Shown here piece after piece: positions 17,995-26,819 of a stretch of DNA of 64,000 bases. The DNA is taken from positions 15,910-79,909 of the forward strand of contig NZ_BAAACY010000019.1 in assembly GCF_039521925.1 (NCBI RefSeq). The letters run 5' to 3'. A program made the position numbers and the translations under genes. The notes beneath the pieces were generated by a model. It saw nothing but the letters and a program-made list of their open reading frames with translations. It was not told the origin of the DNA and searched no databases. Each line of letters opens with the position of its first letter. Positions within the stretch are counted from its first letter, which is position 1. This DNA comes from Virgibacillus salarius (lineage in GTDB: Bacteria; Bacillota; Bacilli; Bacillales; Amphibacillaceae).

Positions 17995-18624
17995 ATGACG
18001 AAAGGAATCTTAGGTCGTAAAATCGGCATGACTCAGCTATTTTCTGAAACTGGAGAGTTAATCCCTGTTACAGTTATTCAAGCTGAGCCAAATGTGGTAT
18101 TGCAAAAAAGAACGTTAGAGAATGATGGTTACGAAGCGCTACAACTCGGTTTTGCTGATGCGAAGGAATCACGTACTAACAAAGCGGAAAAAGGTCATGC
18201 TGAAAAAGCAAACACAACCCCTAAGCGCTACGTTCGTGAAATCCGTAACGCAAATCTTGATGAATATGAAGTAGGTCAAGAAATCAGCGTTAATGTTTTT
18301 GAAGCTGGAGATAAAATCGATGTAACTGGTACAACAAAAGGGAAAGGATTCCAAGGTTCCATTAAGCGTCACAACCAACAACGTGGCCCAATGTCCCATG
18401 GATCTCATTACCACAGAAGCCCGGGTTCTCTTGGTGCTGTTGACCCAATGCGTGTATTTAAAGGAAGACCACTTCCAGGGCGTATGGGTGGCGATCAAGT
18501 AACGATTCAAAACCTAGAAATTGTCAATGTAGATGAAGAACGCAATCTACTTTTAGTCAAAGGTAATGTTCCAGGTGCAAAAAAATCATTCGTAAAAATC
18601 ACGAGTGCAATTAAGGCTAACTAA
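17995..18624 (+). CDS. rplC: 50S ribosomal protein L3
   Basis: L3 is a primary assembly protein whose extended loop reaches the peptidyl-transferase centre. The 209-residue protein begins TKGILGRKIGMTQLF and has the loop segment GPMSHGSHYHRSPGSLG (about residues 130-150), where tiamulin/linezolid-associated changes occur; nothing unusual is seen. ATAGGAGGTG precedes ATG. Confidence 0.97.
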   Translation: MTKGILGRKIGMTQLFSETGELIPVTVIQAEPNVVLQKRTLENDGYEALQLGFADAKESRTNKAEKGHAEKANTTPKRYVREIRNANLDEYEVGQEISVNVFEAGDKIDVTGTTKGKGFQGSIKRHNQQRGPMSHGSHYHRSPGSLGAVDPMRVFKGRPLPGRMGGDQVTIQNLEIVNVDEERNLLLVKGNVPGAKKSFVKITSAIKAN

Positions 18625-18650
18625 TCATACACACGAAGGGAGGATATGTC

Positions 18651-19274
18651 ATGCCTAAAGTAGCACTATTAAAACAAGACGGTACAAAAGCTGGTGATAT
18701 GGAATTAAATGATTCTGTATTCGGCATTGAACCAAACACACATGTTTTACATGAAGCAGTAGTAATGCAACGTGCGTCTTTACGTCAAGGTACGCATGCG
18801 GTAAAAAACCGTTCTGAAGTACGTGGTGGTGGTCGTAAACCATGGCGTCAAAAAGGAACTGGTCGTGCACGTCAAGGTTCTATTCGTTCTCCACAATGGG
18901 TTGGCGGTGGAACTGTATTCGGACCAACACCGCGCAGTTACAGCTACAAATTACCAAAGAAAGTCCGTCGTCTAGCGCTAAAATCTGCACTATCTTCAAA
19001 GGTAAACGAAGATAACCTTGTAGTTTTGGAAAGTATCGTAATGGATACTCCAAAAACGAAAGAAATAGTTAAGATGCTAGATGCATTGAATGTTGATACA
19101 AAAGCATTGATTGTAGTTTCTGAAAAAGATGAGTCAGTTATCCGCTCAGCAAACAACTTGCAATCTGTTAATGTTCTAACTGTAGAAGAGCTAAATATTC
19201 TAGACTTGCTTGGACATGACAAGCTGATCCTAACGAAGGATGCAGCTGAAAAAGCAGGGGAGGTGCTTGCATAA
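18651..19274 (+). CDS. rplD: 50S ribosomal protein L4
   Basis: L4 lines the exit tunnel and is a macrolide-resistance determinant. The 207-residue protein contains the extended loop with GGGRKPWRQKGTGRARQGS (about residues 62-80), intact and wild type. Its stop codon overlaps the rplW start (TAATG), indicating translational coupling. Confidence 0.97.
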   Translation: MPKVALLKQDGTKAGDMELNDSVFGIEPNTHVLHEAVVMQRASLRQGTHAVKNRSEVRGGGRKPWRQKGTGRARQGSIRSPQWVGGGTVFGPTPRSYSYKLPKKVRRLALKSALSSKVNEDNLVVLESIVMDTPKTKEIVKMLDALNVDTKALIVVSEKDESVIRSANNLQSVNVLTVEELNILDLLGHDKLILTKDAAEKAGEVLA

Positions 19275-19561
19275 TGAAAGATCCACGTGATATTATTAAG
19301 CGCCCTGTCATCACTGAGAACTCAGCTGATTTAATGGCAGAAAAGAAATACACGTTTGAAGTAAGCCCTAAAGCTAACAAAACAGAAATTAAAAACGCTG
19401 TTGAACTAGTTTTTGGAGTGAAAGTAGAAAAAGTAAACACAATGAACTTAAAAGGTAAATTCAAGCGAATGGGACGTTACGGTGGGTATCGTTCAGACCG
19501 CAAAAAAGCTATCGTACAGCTTTCAGAAGATAGTAAAGAACTAGACTTCTTTGAAGCATAA
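19274..19561 (+). CDS. rplW: 50S ribosomal protein L23
   Basis: L23 sits at the tunnel exit and docks trigger factor, SRP and SecYEG. The 95-residue protein begins with DPRDIIKRPVITENS and has the conserved VNTMNLKGKFKR segment. The start overlaps the rplD stop by one base, with GGGGAGG inside the end of rplD as the ribosome-binding site. Confidence 0.96.
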   Translation: MKDPRDIIKRPVITENSADLMAEKKYTFEVSPKANKTEIKNAVELVFGVKVEKVNTMNLKGKFKRMGRYGGYRSDRKKAIVQLSEDSKELDFFEA

Positions 19562-19592
19562 CAAAAGAATTTTGTGAAGGAGGGAAAACAAG

Positions 19593-20423
19593 ATGGCGAT
19601 TAAAAAGTTCAAACCGACGTCAAATGGTAGACGTAATATGTCCGTATCTGATTTTGCAGAAATCACCACAGATACGCCAGAAAAATCCCTTTTAAGCCCG
19701 CTTTACAAACGTGGTGGTCGTAATAATCAAGGGAAATTAACTGTTCGTCATCAAGGTGGCGGCCATAAGCGTCAATACCGTATCATCGATTTCAAACGTG
19801 ATAAAGATGGTATACCAGGACGCGTTGCTACTGTTGAATATGATCCGAACCGTTCAGCTAATATTGCATTAATTCATTATGCTGATGGTGAAAAACGTTA
19901 TATTCTAGCACCAAAAGGAATCAAAGTAGGTCAGGAAATTGAATCTGGCGAAGGTGCTGATATTAAATTAGGAAATGCTCTACCACTAGCAAATATTCCA
20001 GTTGGTACGATCATTCACAATGTTGAATTAAAGCCAGGACGCGGCGGACAGCTTGCTCGTTCAGCTGGTGCTGAAGCTCAAATCCTTGGACGTGAAGAGA
20101 AGTACACATTGGTTCGTTTAGCATCAGGGGAAGTTCGTTTAGTATTATCTACTTGTCGTGCTACTGTAGGTCAAGTTGGTAACATCGAACATGAGCTTGT
20201 TCGTGTTGGTAAAGCAGGACGTTCTCGTTGGTTAGGCAAGCGCCCAACTGTACGTGGATCTGTTATGAACCCGAATGATCACCCACACGGTGGTGGTGAA
20301 GGACGTGCGCCAATCGGACGTAAATCACCAATGTCACCTTGGGGTAAACCAACCCTTGGATATAAAACACGTAAACGCAACAAGCCGTCTGATAAATATA
20401 TCGTTCGTAAGCGTAAAAAATAA
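19593..20423 (+). CDS. rplB: 50S ribosomal protein L2
   Basis: L2 is a core protein near the peptidyl-transferase centre. The 276-residue protein includes the highly conserved VMNPNDHPHGGGEGR, with the essential His, and a basic C-terminal tail (KPSDKYIVRKRKK). GAAGGAGGG precedes ATG. The length is that of B. subtilis L2. Confidence 0.97.
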   Translation: MAIKKFKPTSNGRRNMSVSDFAEITTDTPEKSLLSPLYKRGGRNNQGKLTVRHQGGGHKRQYRIIDFKRDKDGIPGRVATVEYDPNRSANIALIHYADGEKRYILAPKGIKVGQEIESGEGADIKLGNALPLANIPVGTIIHNVELKPGRGGQLARSAGAEAQILGREEKYTLVRLASGEVRLVLSTCRATVGQVGNIEHELVRVGKAGRSRWLGKRPTVRGSVMNPNDHPHGGGEGRAPIGRKSPMSPWGKPTLGYKTRKRNKPSDKYIVRKRKK

Positions 20424-20480
20424 ACGAAAACTGTGGCGGGAAAAATTACCCGTCTCTCAAGTGCGAAAGGAGGTTTATCC

Positions 20481-20759
20481 ATGGGTCGCAGTTTGAAAAA
20501 AGGACCTTTTGCAGATGACCATCTGATGAAAAAGATTGAAGTTTTAAATGAAGGCGATAAAAAACAAGTAGTAAAGACTTGGTCTCGTCGCTCTACTATA
20601 TTCCCTACTTTTGTCGGACATACGATTGCTGTTTATGACGGACGTAAACATGTTCCAGTATATATTACAGAAGACATGGTCGGACACAAATTAGGAGAAT
20701 TCGCGCCAACACGCACTTACAAAGGGCATGCCGGCGATGATAAGAAAACAAAACGCTAA
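20481..20759 (+). CDS. rpsS: 30S ribosomal protein S19
   Basis: S19 is in the 30S head and pairs with S13. The 92-residue protein begins GRSLKKGPFADDHLMKK. ATG at 20481 is chosen because AAAGGAGG lies 8 bases upstream; an upstream in-frame ATG at 20433 would add 16 residues across this site. The C-terminus GHAGDDKKTKR is typical. Confidence 0.96.
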   Translation: MGRSLKKGPFADDHLMKKIEVLNEGDKKQVVKTWSRRSTIFPTFVGHTIAVYDGRKHVPVYITEDMVGHKLGEFAPTRTYKGHAGDDKKTKR

Positions 20760-20777
20760 TGAGAGGAGGCACACAAC

Positions 20778-21119
20778 ATGCAAGCTAAAGCCGTTGCGAA
20801 ATCGGTTCGTATTGCTCCTCGTAAAGTACGTTTAGTCGTTGATCTTATTCGAGGAAAAAATGTTGGTGAAGCAATTGCGATTTTACGCCATACACAGCGC
20901 GGTGCTTCTCCAGTCGTAGAAAAAGTTTTAAACTCTGCGATCGCTAATGCAGAGCATAACTACGAAATGGATACAGACAATCTAGTAGTTTCGGAAGCAT
21001 TCGTAAACGAAGGTGCTACGTTGAAACGTTTCCGTCCACGTGCACAAGGACGTGCAAGCAGAATTAACAAGCGCACAAGCCACATCACAGTTGTGGTAAC
21101 AGAAAAGAAGGAGGGATAG
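20778..21119 (+). CDS. rplV: 50S ribosomal protein L22
   Basis: L22 has a beta-hairpin that narrows the exit tunnel and affects macrolide binding. The 113-residue protein shows the RIAPRKVRLVVDLIRGK start and the hairpin sequence FRPRAQGRASRINKRTSHI, unaltered. AGAGGAGGC precedes ATG, and rpsC begins 3 bases after its stop. Confidence 0.96.
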   Translation: MQAKAVAKSVRIAPRKVRLVVDLIRGKNVGEAIAILRHTQRGASPVVEKVLNSAIANAEHNYEMDTDNLVVSEAFVNEGATLKRFRPRAQGRASRINKRTSHITVVVTEKKEG

Positions 21120-21122
21120 TCA

Positions 21123-21764
21123 GTGGGTCAAAAAGTAAATCCAACAGGTCTTCGCGTCGGTATTATTAAAGACTGGGAGTCTAAATGGTACGCAGGCAAG
21201 GACTATGCAGACTTACTACACGAAGATATTAAAATTAGAGAATATCTTGAAAACCGCTTAAAAATTGCTGCTGTTTCTTCGATCGAAATAGAACGTGCAG
21301 CAAACCGCGTGAACATTACGATTCATACTGGTAAACCAGGTATGGTAATTGGTAAAGGCGGGTCAGAAGTAGAAGCACTACGTAAATCATTGAACAGCCT
21401 TACAGGCAAACGAGTTCATATCAATATCGTAGAAATCAAAAAAGTCGATATCGATGCAACATTAGTTGCTGAAAATATTGCTCGTCAATTAGAAAACCGT
21501 ATTTCATTCCGTCGTGCTCAAAAACAAACCATTCAACGTGCAATGCGCGCTGGAGCAAAAGGGATTAAAACACAAGTATCTGGACGTCTTGGCGGAGCAG
21601 ATATCGCTCGTGCGGAACATTATAGTGAAGGAACAGTACCACTACACACTTTACGTGCTGATATAGACTATGGTACAGCAGAAGCTGATACAACCTATGG
21701 TAAATTAGGTGTAAAAGTGTGGATTTACCGTGGAGAAGTCCTTCCAACTAAATCAGAAAAATAA
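21123..21764 (+). CDS. rpsC: 30S ribosomal protein S3
   Basis: S3 forms part of the mRNA entry tunnel and has helicase-like action on incoming mRNA. The 213-residue protein begins GQKVNPTGLRVGIIKDW at a GTG codon preceded by AAGGAGGG inside rplV. The KH domain GXXG loop is visible as IGKGGSE. Confidence 0.96.
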   Translation: MGQKVNPTGLRVGIIKDWESKWYAGKDYADLLHEDIKIREYLENRLKIAAVSSIEIERAANRVNITIHTGKPGMVIGKGGSEVEALRKSLNSLTGKRVHINIVEIKKVDIDATLVAENIARQLENRISFRRAQKQTIQRAMRAGAKGIKTQVSGRLGGADIARAEHYSEGTVPLHTLRADIDYGTAEADTTYGKLGVKVWIYRGEVLPTKSEK

Positions 21765-21782
21765 GGAAGGGGGCAATGCATT

Positions 21783-22217
21783 ATGTTAATGCCTAAACGT
21801 GTGAAATATCGTAGACAACATCGTGGTAAAATGAGAGGCCAAGCTAAAGGCGGCACAACAGTAGCTTTCGGTGAATTTGGTCTGCAAGCAACAGAAGCTT
21901 CATGGATTACTAGCCGTCAAATCGAGGCTGCTCGTATTGCAATGACTCGTTACATGAAACGTGGCGGTAAGGTTTGGATTAAAATCTTCCCAGACAAACC
22001 ATACACTGCAAAACCCCTAGAGGTTCGAATGGGTTCCGGTAAAGGTGCTCCTGAAGGATGGGTAGCAGTAGTTAAGCCAGGGAAAATTATGTTTGAAATC
22101 GCAGGTGTATCAGAAGAGGTTGCTCGCGAAGCGTTGCGTCTTGCTTCTCATAAACTTCCGATCAAAACTAAGTTTGTAAAACGTGAAGAAATTGGTGGTG
22201 AAAGCAATGAAGGCTAA
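21783..22217 (+). CDS. rplP: 50S ribosomal protein L16
   Basis: L16 helps organise the A-site side of the large subunit. The 144-residue protein begins LMPKRVKYRRQHRGKMRG and contains KPYTAKPLEVRMGSGKGAPEGW, cut here into its usual order (about residues 73-95). Its 3' end overlaps the rpmC start by 11 bases, implying coupled translation. Confidence 0.96.
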   Translation: MLMPKRVKYRRQHRGKMRGQAKGGTTVAFGEFGLQATEASWITSRQIEAARIAMTRYMKRGGKVWIKIFPDKPYTAKPLEVRMGSGKGAPEGWVAVVKPGKIMFEIAGVSEEVAREALRLASHKLPIKTKFVKREEIGGESNEG

Positions 22218-22407
22218 TGAAATTAGAGAACTAACCACTGCCGAAATTGAACAAAAAGTTAAATCGTTAAAAGAAGAACTATTTAATTTACGCTTCCAAC
22301 TTGCAACAGGCCAATTGGAAAACACTGCACGCATTCGTGAAGTTAGAAAGTCAATTGCACGTATGAAAACTGTAGTACGTCAACGTGAATTAAGCGTAAA
22401 TAACTAG
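22207..22407 (+). CDS. rpmC: 50S ribosomal protein L29
   Basis: L29 lies by the tunnel exit beside L23. The 66-residue helical protein begins KANEIRELTTAEIEQKV. ATG at 22207 lies inside the rplP end and is preceded by GGTGGTGAAAG; the longer reading from 22183 would add rplP-overlapping residues. The family length supports this start. Confidence 0.94.
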   Translation: MKANEIRELTTAEIEQKVKSLKEELFNLRFQLATGQLENTARIREVRKSIARMKTVVRQRELSVNN

Positions 22408-22434
22408 AAAATTGAAGAGGAGGTTAGCCTCGAT

Positions 22435-22698
22435 ATGACTGAACGTAATAATCGTAAAGTATACACAGGCCGTGTTGTTTCCGATAAAATGGATAAAACA
22501 ATTACTGTTTTAGTTGAAACGTATAAGTTCCACAAGCTATACGGCAAACGTGTAAAATACTCTAAAAAGTTCAAAGCACATGATGAAAATAACCAGGCTA
22601 AAACTGGTGACATTGTAAGTATCATGGAAACTCGTCCGCTATCAGCTACTAAGCGTTTTCGTCTAGTTGAAGTTGTTGAAGAAGCGGTAATTATATAA
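22435..22698 (+). CDS. rpsQ: 30S ribosomal protein S17
   Basis: S17 is an early-assembly 16S rRNA-binding protein with an OB fold. The 87-residue sequence includes GRVVSDKMDKTITVLVETY and MIETRPLS-like MTRPLSATKRF-type signatures (here METRPLSATKRFRL). GAGGAGGTTAG precedes ATG. It is in its usual place between rpmC and rplN. Confidence 0.96.
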   Translation: MTERNNRKVYTGRVVSDKMDKTITVLVETYKFHKLYGKRVKYSKKFKAHDENNQAKTGDIVSIMETRPLSATKRFRLVEVVEEAVII

Positions 22699-22739
22699 TA
22701 TAGTTCGCTAAGGAAGATCCGAAGGGAGGTCACAGCGAT

Positions 22740-23108
22740 ATGATTCAACAAGAAACTCGTTTGAAAGTCGCAGATAACTCTGGTGCTCGTGAATTGCTAA
22801 CCATTAAAGTATTGGGTGGATCAGGACGTAAAACAGCTAATATCGGTGATGTTATTGTATGTACTGTAAAAGAAGCAACACCAGGAGGCGTTGTCAAAAA
22901 AGGTGACGTTGTTAAAGCTGTTATTGTTCGTTCGAAGTCTGGTGCACGCCGTAAAGATGGGTCATATATTCGTTTTGATGAAAATGCAGCGGTAATCATC
23001 CGTGATGATAAAAGTCCAAGAGGAACTCGTATCTTCGGACCAGTCGCACGTGAATTACGTGATGCAAAATTCATGAAAATCGTATCTCTTGCTCCAGAAG
23101 TATTATAA
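22740..23108 (+). CDS. rplN: 50S ribosomal protein L14
   Basis: L14 forms inter-subunit bridge B8 and is the docking site of RsfS. The 122-residue protein begins IQQETRLKVADNSGA and contains the signature of conserved Gly/Lys residues GARRKDGSYIRFDENAAV. AAGGGAGGTC precedes ATG. First gene of the spc cluster in classical nomenclature. Confidence 0.97.
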   Translation: MIQQETRLKVADNSGARELLTIKVLGGSGRKTANIGDVIVCTVKEATPGGVVKKGDVVKAVIVRSKSGARRKDGSYIRFDENAAVIIRDDKSPRGTRIFGPVARELRDAKFMKIVSLAPEVL

Positions 23109-23143
23109 GCTAAAAATTAGCCTTGTTAGGAGGTGCGTTAAGC

Positions 23144-23455
23144 ATGCATGTAAAAAAAGGTGATAAAGTTAAAGTAATTTCCGGCAAAGACCGTGGAAAA
23201 GAAGGTACTATCTTAGAAGCATACCCGAAAAAGGATCGTGTGCTAGTTGAAGGAATTAATATGATTAAAAAACATGCCAAACCTTCTCAAGAAAACCCGC
23301 AGGGCGGTATTCTTAATCAAGAAGCACCAATCCATGTTTCTAACGTAATGCCGATAGATCCTAAATCCGGTGAACCAACTCGTGTTGGGCATGAAGTACG
23401 TGATGGAAAGAAAGTCCGCATCGCTAAAAAATCCGGTGAAGCATTAGATAAATAG
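23144..23455 (+). CDS. rplX: 50S ribosomal protein L24
   Basis: L24 is an assembly initiator near the exit tunnel and contains a KOW motif. The 103-residue protein begins HVKKGDKVKVISGKDRGKEG. ATG at 23144 is chosen, with TTAGGAGGTG 12 bases upstream, over a TTG-type extension of 7 residues that would include the ribosome-binding site. Confidence 0.95.
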   Translation: MHVKKGDKVKVISGKDRGKEGTILEAYPKKDRVLVEGINMIKKHAKPSQENPQGGILNQEAPIHVSNVMPIDPKSGEPTRVGHEVRDGKKVRIAKKSGEALDK

Positions 23456-23479
23456 GTTCAGCGAAAGGAGGGCGACATG

Positions 23480-24019
23480 ATGAATCAACTTAAAAATAAA
23501 TACCAAGATGAAATAGTACCATCTTTGATGAATAAATTTAACTATGAATCTGTGATGCAAGTACCAGCAATCGAGAAGATTGTCATCAACATGGGTGTTG
23601 GTGATGCAGTACAGAACTCAAAAGCTTTGGATAACGCTGTCGAAGAGCTTTCATTAATTTCTGGTCAAAAGCCAATGATAACTCGTGCAAAGAAATCTAT
23701 CGCTGGTTTCCGTCTCCGTGAAGGAATGCCAATCGGTGCTAAAGTAACCCTTCGCGGTGAGCGTATGTACGAATTTCTTCAAAAGCTAATTGCAGTATCA
23801 CTTCCACGTGTACGTGACTTCCGTGGTATTTCTAAAAAAGCTTTTGATGGTCGTGGAAACTACACATTAGGTGTTAAAGAACAACTAATTTTCCCAGAAA
23901 TTAACTATGATAAAGTTAACAAAGTACGTGGTATGGATATTGTTATCGTAACAAGCTCCAATACTGACGAAGAAGCTCGTGAACTTCTGGCTCAGCTAGG
24001 CATGCCTTTCCAAAAGTAA
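23480..24019 (+). CDS. rplE: 50S ribosomal protein L5
   Basis: L5 binds 5S rRNA and contacts the P-site tRNA. The product is 179 residues from the second ATG (23480), which sits 7 bases after AAAGGAGGG and matches the B. subtilis length; the first ATG at 23477 would add one Met. Conserved VVTRAKKSIAGFRLREG-type segment is present as ITRAKKSIAGFRLREGMP. Confidence 0.96.
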   Translation: MNQLKNKYQDEIVPSLMNKFNYESVMQVPAIEKIVINMGVGDAVQNSKALDNAVEELSLISGQKPMITRAKKSIAGFRLREGMPIGAKVTLRGERMYEFLQKLIAVSLPRVRDFRGISKKAFDGRGNYTLGVKEQLIFPEINYDKVNKVRGMDIVIVTSSNTDEEARELLAQLGMPFQK

Positions 24020-24049
24020 ACGAAAGAGCTAATACAAGGAGGGAAAATA

Positions 24050-24235
24050 GTGGCTAAAAAATCAATGATTGCAAAACAAAAACGTCCACAAAAGTACCAA
24101 GTACGTGAATATACACGTTGTGAACGTTGTGGCCGTCCACATTCTGTAATCCGTAAATTTAAACTTTGCCGTATTTGTTTCCGTGAACTTGCCTATAAAG
24201 GTCAAATTCCTGGTGTCAAAAAAGCAAGCTGGTAA
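24050..24235 (+). CDS. rpsN: 30S ribosomal protein S14, zinc type
   Basis: S14 is a late-assembly protein of the 30S head. The 61-residue form with CXXC pairs (CERCGRPH and CRICFREL) is the zinc-containing short type; Bacillaceae often encode a zinc-free long paralogue elsewhere. GTG start follows AAGGAGGG. Located between rplE and rpsH as usual. Confidence 0.96.
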   Translation: MAKKSMIAKQKRPQKYQVREYTRCERCGRPHSVIRKFKLCRICFRELAYKGQIPGVKKASW

Positions 24236-24264
24236 ACCCCGATTCGGGAAGGAGGTAATGATTA

Positions 24265-24663
24265 ATGGTTATGACAGATCCAATCGCAGATATGCTAACT
24301 CGTATTCGTAATGCTAACATGGTAAAACATGAAAAGTTAGAGCTTCCGGCTTCTACAATCAAAAAAGAGATCGCTGATATCTTGAAACGTGAAGGTTTTG
24401 TTTCTGACTATGAGCTTGTTGAAGATAACAAGCAAGGCGTTCTGCGTATTTTCCTTAAATACGGTACAAACGAAGAGCGAGTTATTACAGGTATAAAACG
24501 AATTAGTAAACCAGGTTTACGTGTTTACGCAAAAGCTAATGAGGTACCACGTGTACTTAACGGATTAGGTATTGCTATCGTTTCAACTTCTAAAGGAGTG
24601 CTTTCAGACAAAGAAGCGCGTTCTCAAGCAGTTGGTGGCGAAGTACTTGCATATGTCTGGTAA
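24265..24663 (+). CDS. rpsH: 30S ribosomal protein S8
   Basis: S8 is a central-domain assembly protein that in E. coli also represses the spc operon. The 132-residue protein begins VMTDPIADMLTRIRNAN and ends GGEVLAYVW, the invariant C-terminus. GAAGGAGGTAATG supports the first ATG. No S8-binding mimic could be identified by eye near rplE. Confidence 0.96.
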   Translation: MVMTDPIADMLTRIRNANMVKHEKLELPASTIKKEIADILKREGFVSDYELVEDNKQGVLRIFLKYGTNEERVITGIKRISKPGLRVYAKANEVPRVLNGLGIAIVSTSKGVLSDKEARSQAVGGEVLAYVW

Positions 24664-24694
24664 TTGATTATTTAATGATGAGGAGGTGCATGGA

Positions 24695-25231
24695 ATGTCT
24701 CGTATAGGACTTAAACCGATTGAAATTCCCCAAGGTGTAGAAGTTAAACTGGAAGGTAATGTTGTTTCAGTTAAAGGACCTAAAGGTGAGTTAACACGAA
24801 ATCTACATCCAGATATTAAAGTTAATATGGAGGATAATGTGATTACGCTAGAGCGTCCAAGTGATCACAAAGACCACCGCGCATTACACGGTACTACTCG
24901 AAGCCTTATCAACAACATGGTTGAAGGAGTAAGTAAAGGATTTGAGAAGTCTCTTGAAATTATCGGGGTTGGTTACCGTGCGCAAAAACAAGGTAACAAA
25001 GTAGTGATTAACGCTGGTTACTCACATCCTGTTGAATTAGACCCTGTTGACGGTATCGAAATTGATGTACCAAAAAACACACAAGTTATTGTTAAAGGTA
25101 TTGATAAAGAGTTGGTTGGAGCGGTTGCTTCTAATATTAGAGCAATTCGTCCGCCAGAACCGTATAAAGGTAAAGGTATTCGTTACGAAGGTGAATACGT
25201 ACGTCGTAAAGAAGGTAAAACTGCTAAGTAA
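24695..25231 (+). CDS. rplF: 50S ribosomal protein L6
   Basis: L6 sits beside the sarcin-ricin loop. The 178-residue protein begins SRIGLKPIEIPQGVEV, with two tandem L6 folds and the RPPEPYKGKGIRYEGE signature near the C-terminus. ATG at 24695 is 6 bases after GAGGAGGTG; the ATG at 24686 lies too close to it. Confidence 0.96.
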   Translation: MSRIGLKPIEIPQGVEVKLEGNVVSVKGPKGELTRNLHPDIKVNMEDNVITLERPSDHKDHRALHGTTRSLINNMVEGVSKGFEKSLEIIGVGYRAQKQGNKVVINAGYSHPVELDPVDGIEIDVPKNTQVIVKGIDKELVGAVASNIRAIRPPEPYKGKGIRYEGEYVRRKEGKTAK

Positions 25232-25263
25232 GAATAGTTAGGGAGCAGAAAGGAGTGACCTAA

Positions 25264-25626
25264 ATGATTACAAAACCTGACAAAAATGTTATACGTAAAA
25301 GAAGACATGCACGTGTACGTAAGAGTCTTTTTGGTACACAGGAGCGTCCTCGTTTAAACGTATATCGTTCAAATAAACACATCTATGTACAATTAATTGA
25401 TGATCTCAATGGATCTACTGTTGCAAGTGCTTCAACGAAAGACAACGAAATTAATGTTGAATCTACAAGTAATGTAGAAGCAGCAAAGCAGGTCGGAGAA
25501 ATGATCGCTAAACGTGCTCAGGATAAAGGTTACAAATCGGTTGTATTTGATCGCGGAGGCTACCTTTATCATGGTCGTGTGAAGGCTTTAGCAGACGCTG
25601 CAAGAGAAGCAGGTCTTGAATTTTAA
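25264..25626 (+). CDS. rplR: 50S ribosomal protein L18
   Basis: L18 binds 5S rRNA with L5 and L25. The 120-residue protein has the basic N-terminus (ITKPDKNVIRKRRHARVRK) and the conserved FDRGGYLYHGRVKALADAAREAGL end. AAAGGAGTGACC precedes ATG. Confidence 0.96.
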   Translation: MITKPDKNVIRKRRHARVRKSLFGTQERPRLNVYRSNKHIYVQLIDDLNGSTVASASTKDNEINVESTSNVEAAKQVGEMIAKRAQDKGYKSVVFDRGGYLYHGRVKALADAAREAGLEF

Positions 25627-25646
25627 TCGATAAAGGAGGGACATAC

Positions 25647-26150
25647 ATGAGTAAAAACATTGATCCGAACAAATTAGATCTAGAAGAACGCGTTGTTACG
25701 GTCAACCGTGTTGCAAAAGTTGTAAAGGGTGGACGTCGTTTCCGTTTCGCAGCTCTAGTTGTAGTCGGAGATAAGAATGGTCATGTAGGTTTTGGTACAG
25801 GAAAAGCGCAAGAGGTACCAGAAGCAATTAAAAAAGCAGTTGACGATGCTAAGAAAAATTTAATTACAGTACCGATCGTTGGAACCACAATTCCGCATGA
25901 AATTCATGGTCAATTTGGTTCTGGTAATGTATTATTAAAACCAGCTGCAGAAGGTACAGGAGTTATCTCTGGTGGCCCAGTTCGTGCCATCTTGGAACTT
26001 GCTGGTGTAGGTGATATACTAACTAAATCACTAGGTTCAAATACACCAATTAATATGATTCGTGCAACATTGAATGGACTAACAAACTTGAAGCGTGCAG
26101 AAGACGTAGCAAAACTACGCGGGAAGTCTGTAGAAGAACTGTTAGGATAA
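25647..26150 (+). CDS. rpsE: 30S ribosomal protein S5
   Basis: S5 lines the mRNA entry channel and affects accuracy and spectinomycin binding. The 167-residue protein has the double-stranded-RNA-binding-like N domain with VVKGGRRFRFAALVVVGD and the loop residues targeted by spectinomycin resistance unaltered by eye. AAAGGAGGG precedes ATG. Confidence 0.96.
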   Translation: MSKNIDPNKLDLEERVVTVNRVAKVVKGGRRFRFAALVVVGDKNGHVGFGTGKAQEVPEAIKKAVDDAKKNLITVPIVGTTIPHEIHGQFGSGNVLLKPAAEGTGVISGGPVRAILELAGVGDILTKSLGSNTPINMIRATLNGLTNLKRAEDVAKLRGKSVEELLG

Positions 26151-26163
26151 GGAGGGAACTGTT

Positions 26164-26346
26164 ATGTCTAAAAAACTAGAAATCACCCTCACGCGCAGTG
26201 TTATTGGTGGAACAGAAGGTCAAAAGAAAACTGTTCAAGCACTAGGACTTAAAAAAATTCGTCAATCTGTTGTTCATGAAGATACGCCAGCTCTTCGTGG
26301 TATGGTTAATAAAGTATCTCATTTAATAGCGGTTAAAGAAGTTTAA
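26164..26346 (+). CDS. rpmD: 50S ribosomal protein L30
   Basis: A 60-residue, peripheral large-subunit protein in its usual place between rpsE and rplO. SKKLEITLTRSVIGG and the DTPALRGMVNKVSHLI segments are typical. AAGGAGGGAAC precedes ATG, which is 13 bases after the rpsE stop. Confidence 0.95.
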   Translation: MSKKLEITLTRSVIGGTEGQKKTVQALGLKKIRQSVVHEDTPALRGMVNKVSHLIAVKEV

Positions 26347-26378
26347 ATACGAAATTAGCGTAAAGAGGAGGTGCTCGC

Positions 26379-26819
26379 ATGAAACTTCATGAATTGAAGG
26401 CTGCAGAAGGTACACGTAAAAATCGTAATCGTGTAGGTCGTGGTATGTCATCAGGTAACGGTAAAACATCCGGTCGTGGACATAAAGGTCAAAAAGCACG
26501 TTCTGGCGGTGGAACTCGTCCGGGCTTTGAAGGTGGTCAAATGCCACTATTTCAACGTCTGCCAAAACGAGGATTTACAAACATTCACCGTAAAGAATTT
26601 GCAATTGTAAACCTGGATACTTTAAATCGTTTTGAAGACGGCACAGAAATTACACCTGAGCTATTACTGGAAGAAGGTGTCGTAAGCAAACTTAAAGCCG
26701 GTATTAAAGTACTTGGCAATGGTGCTATCGAAAAGAAACTAACAGTAAAAGCTCACAAGTTCTCTGCTTCAGCGAAAGAAGCAATAGAGGCAGCGGGCGG
26801 TAAAACAGAGGTGATTTAA
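26379..26819 (+). CDS. rplO: 50S ribosomal protein L15
   Basis: L15 is a late-assembly protein with a long Gly-rich basic N-terminal extension (RVGRGMSSGNGKTSGRGHKG, residues about 20-39). The 146-residue protein is complete. Its TAA overlaps the secY ATG (TAATG), so SecY synthesis is translationally coupled to L15. Confidence 0.96.
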   Translation: MKLHELKAAEGTRKNRNRVGRGMSSGNGKTSGRGHKGQKARSGGGTRPGFEGGQMPLFQRLPKRGFTNIHRKEFAIVNLDTLNRFEDGTEITPELLLEEGVVSKLKAGIKVLGNGAIEKKLTVKAHKFSASAKEAIEAAGGKTEVI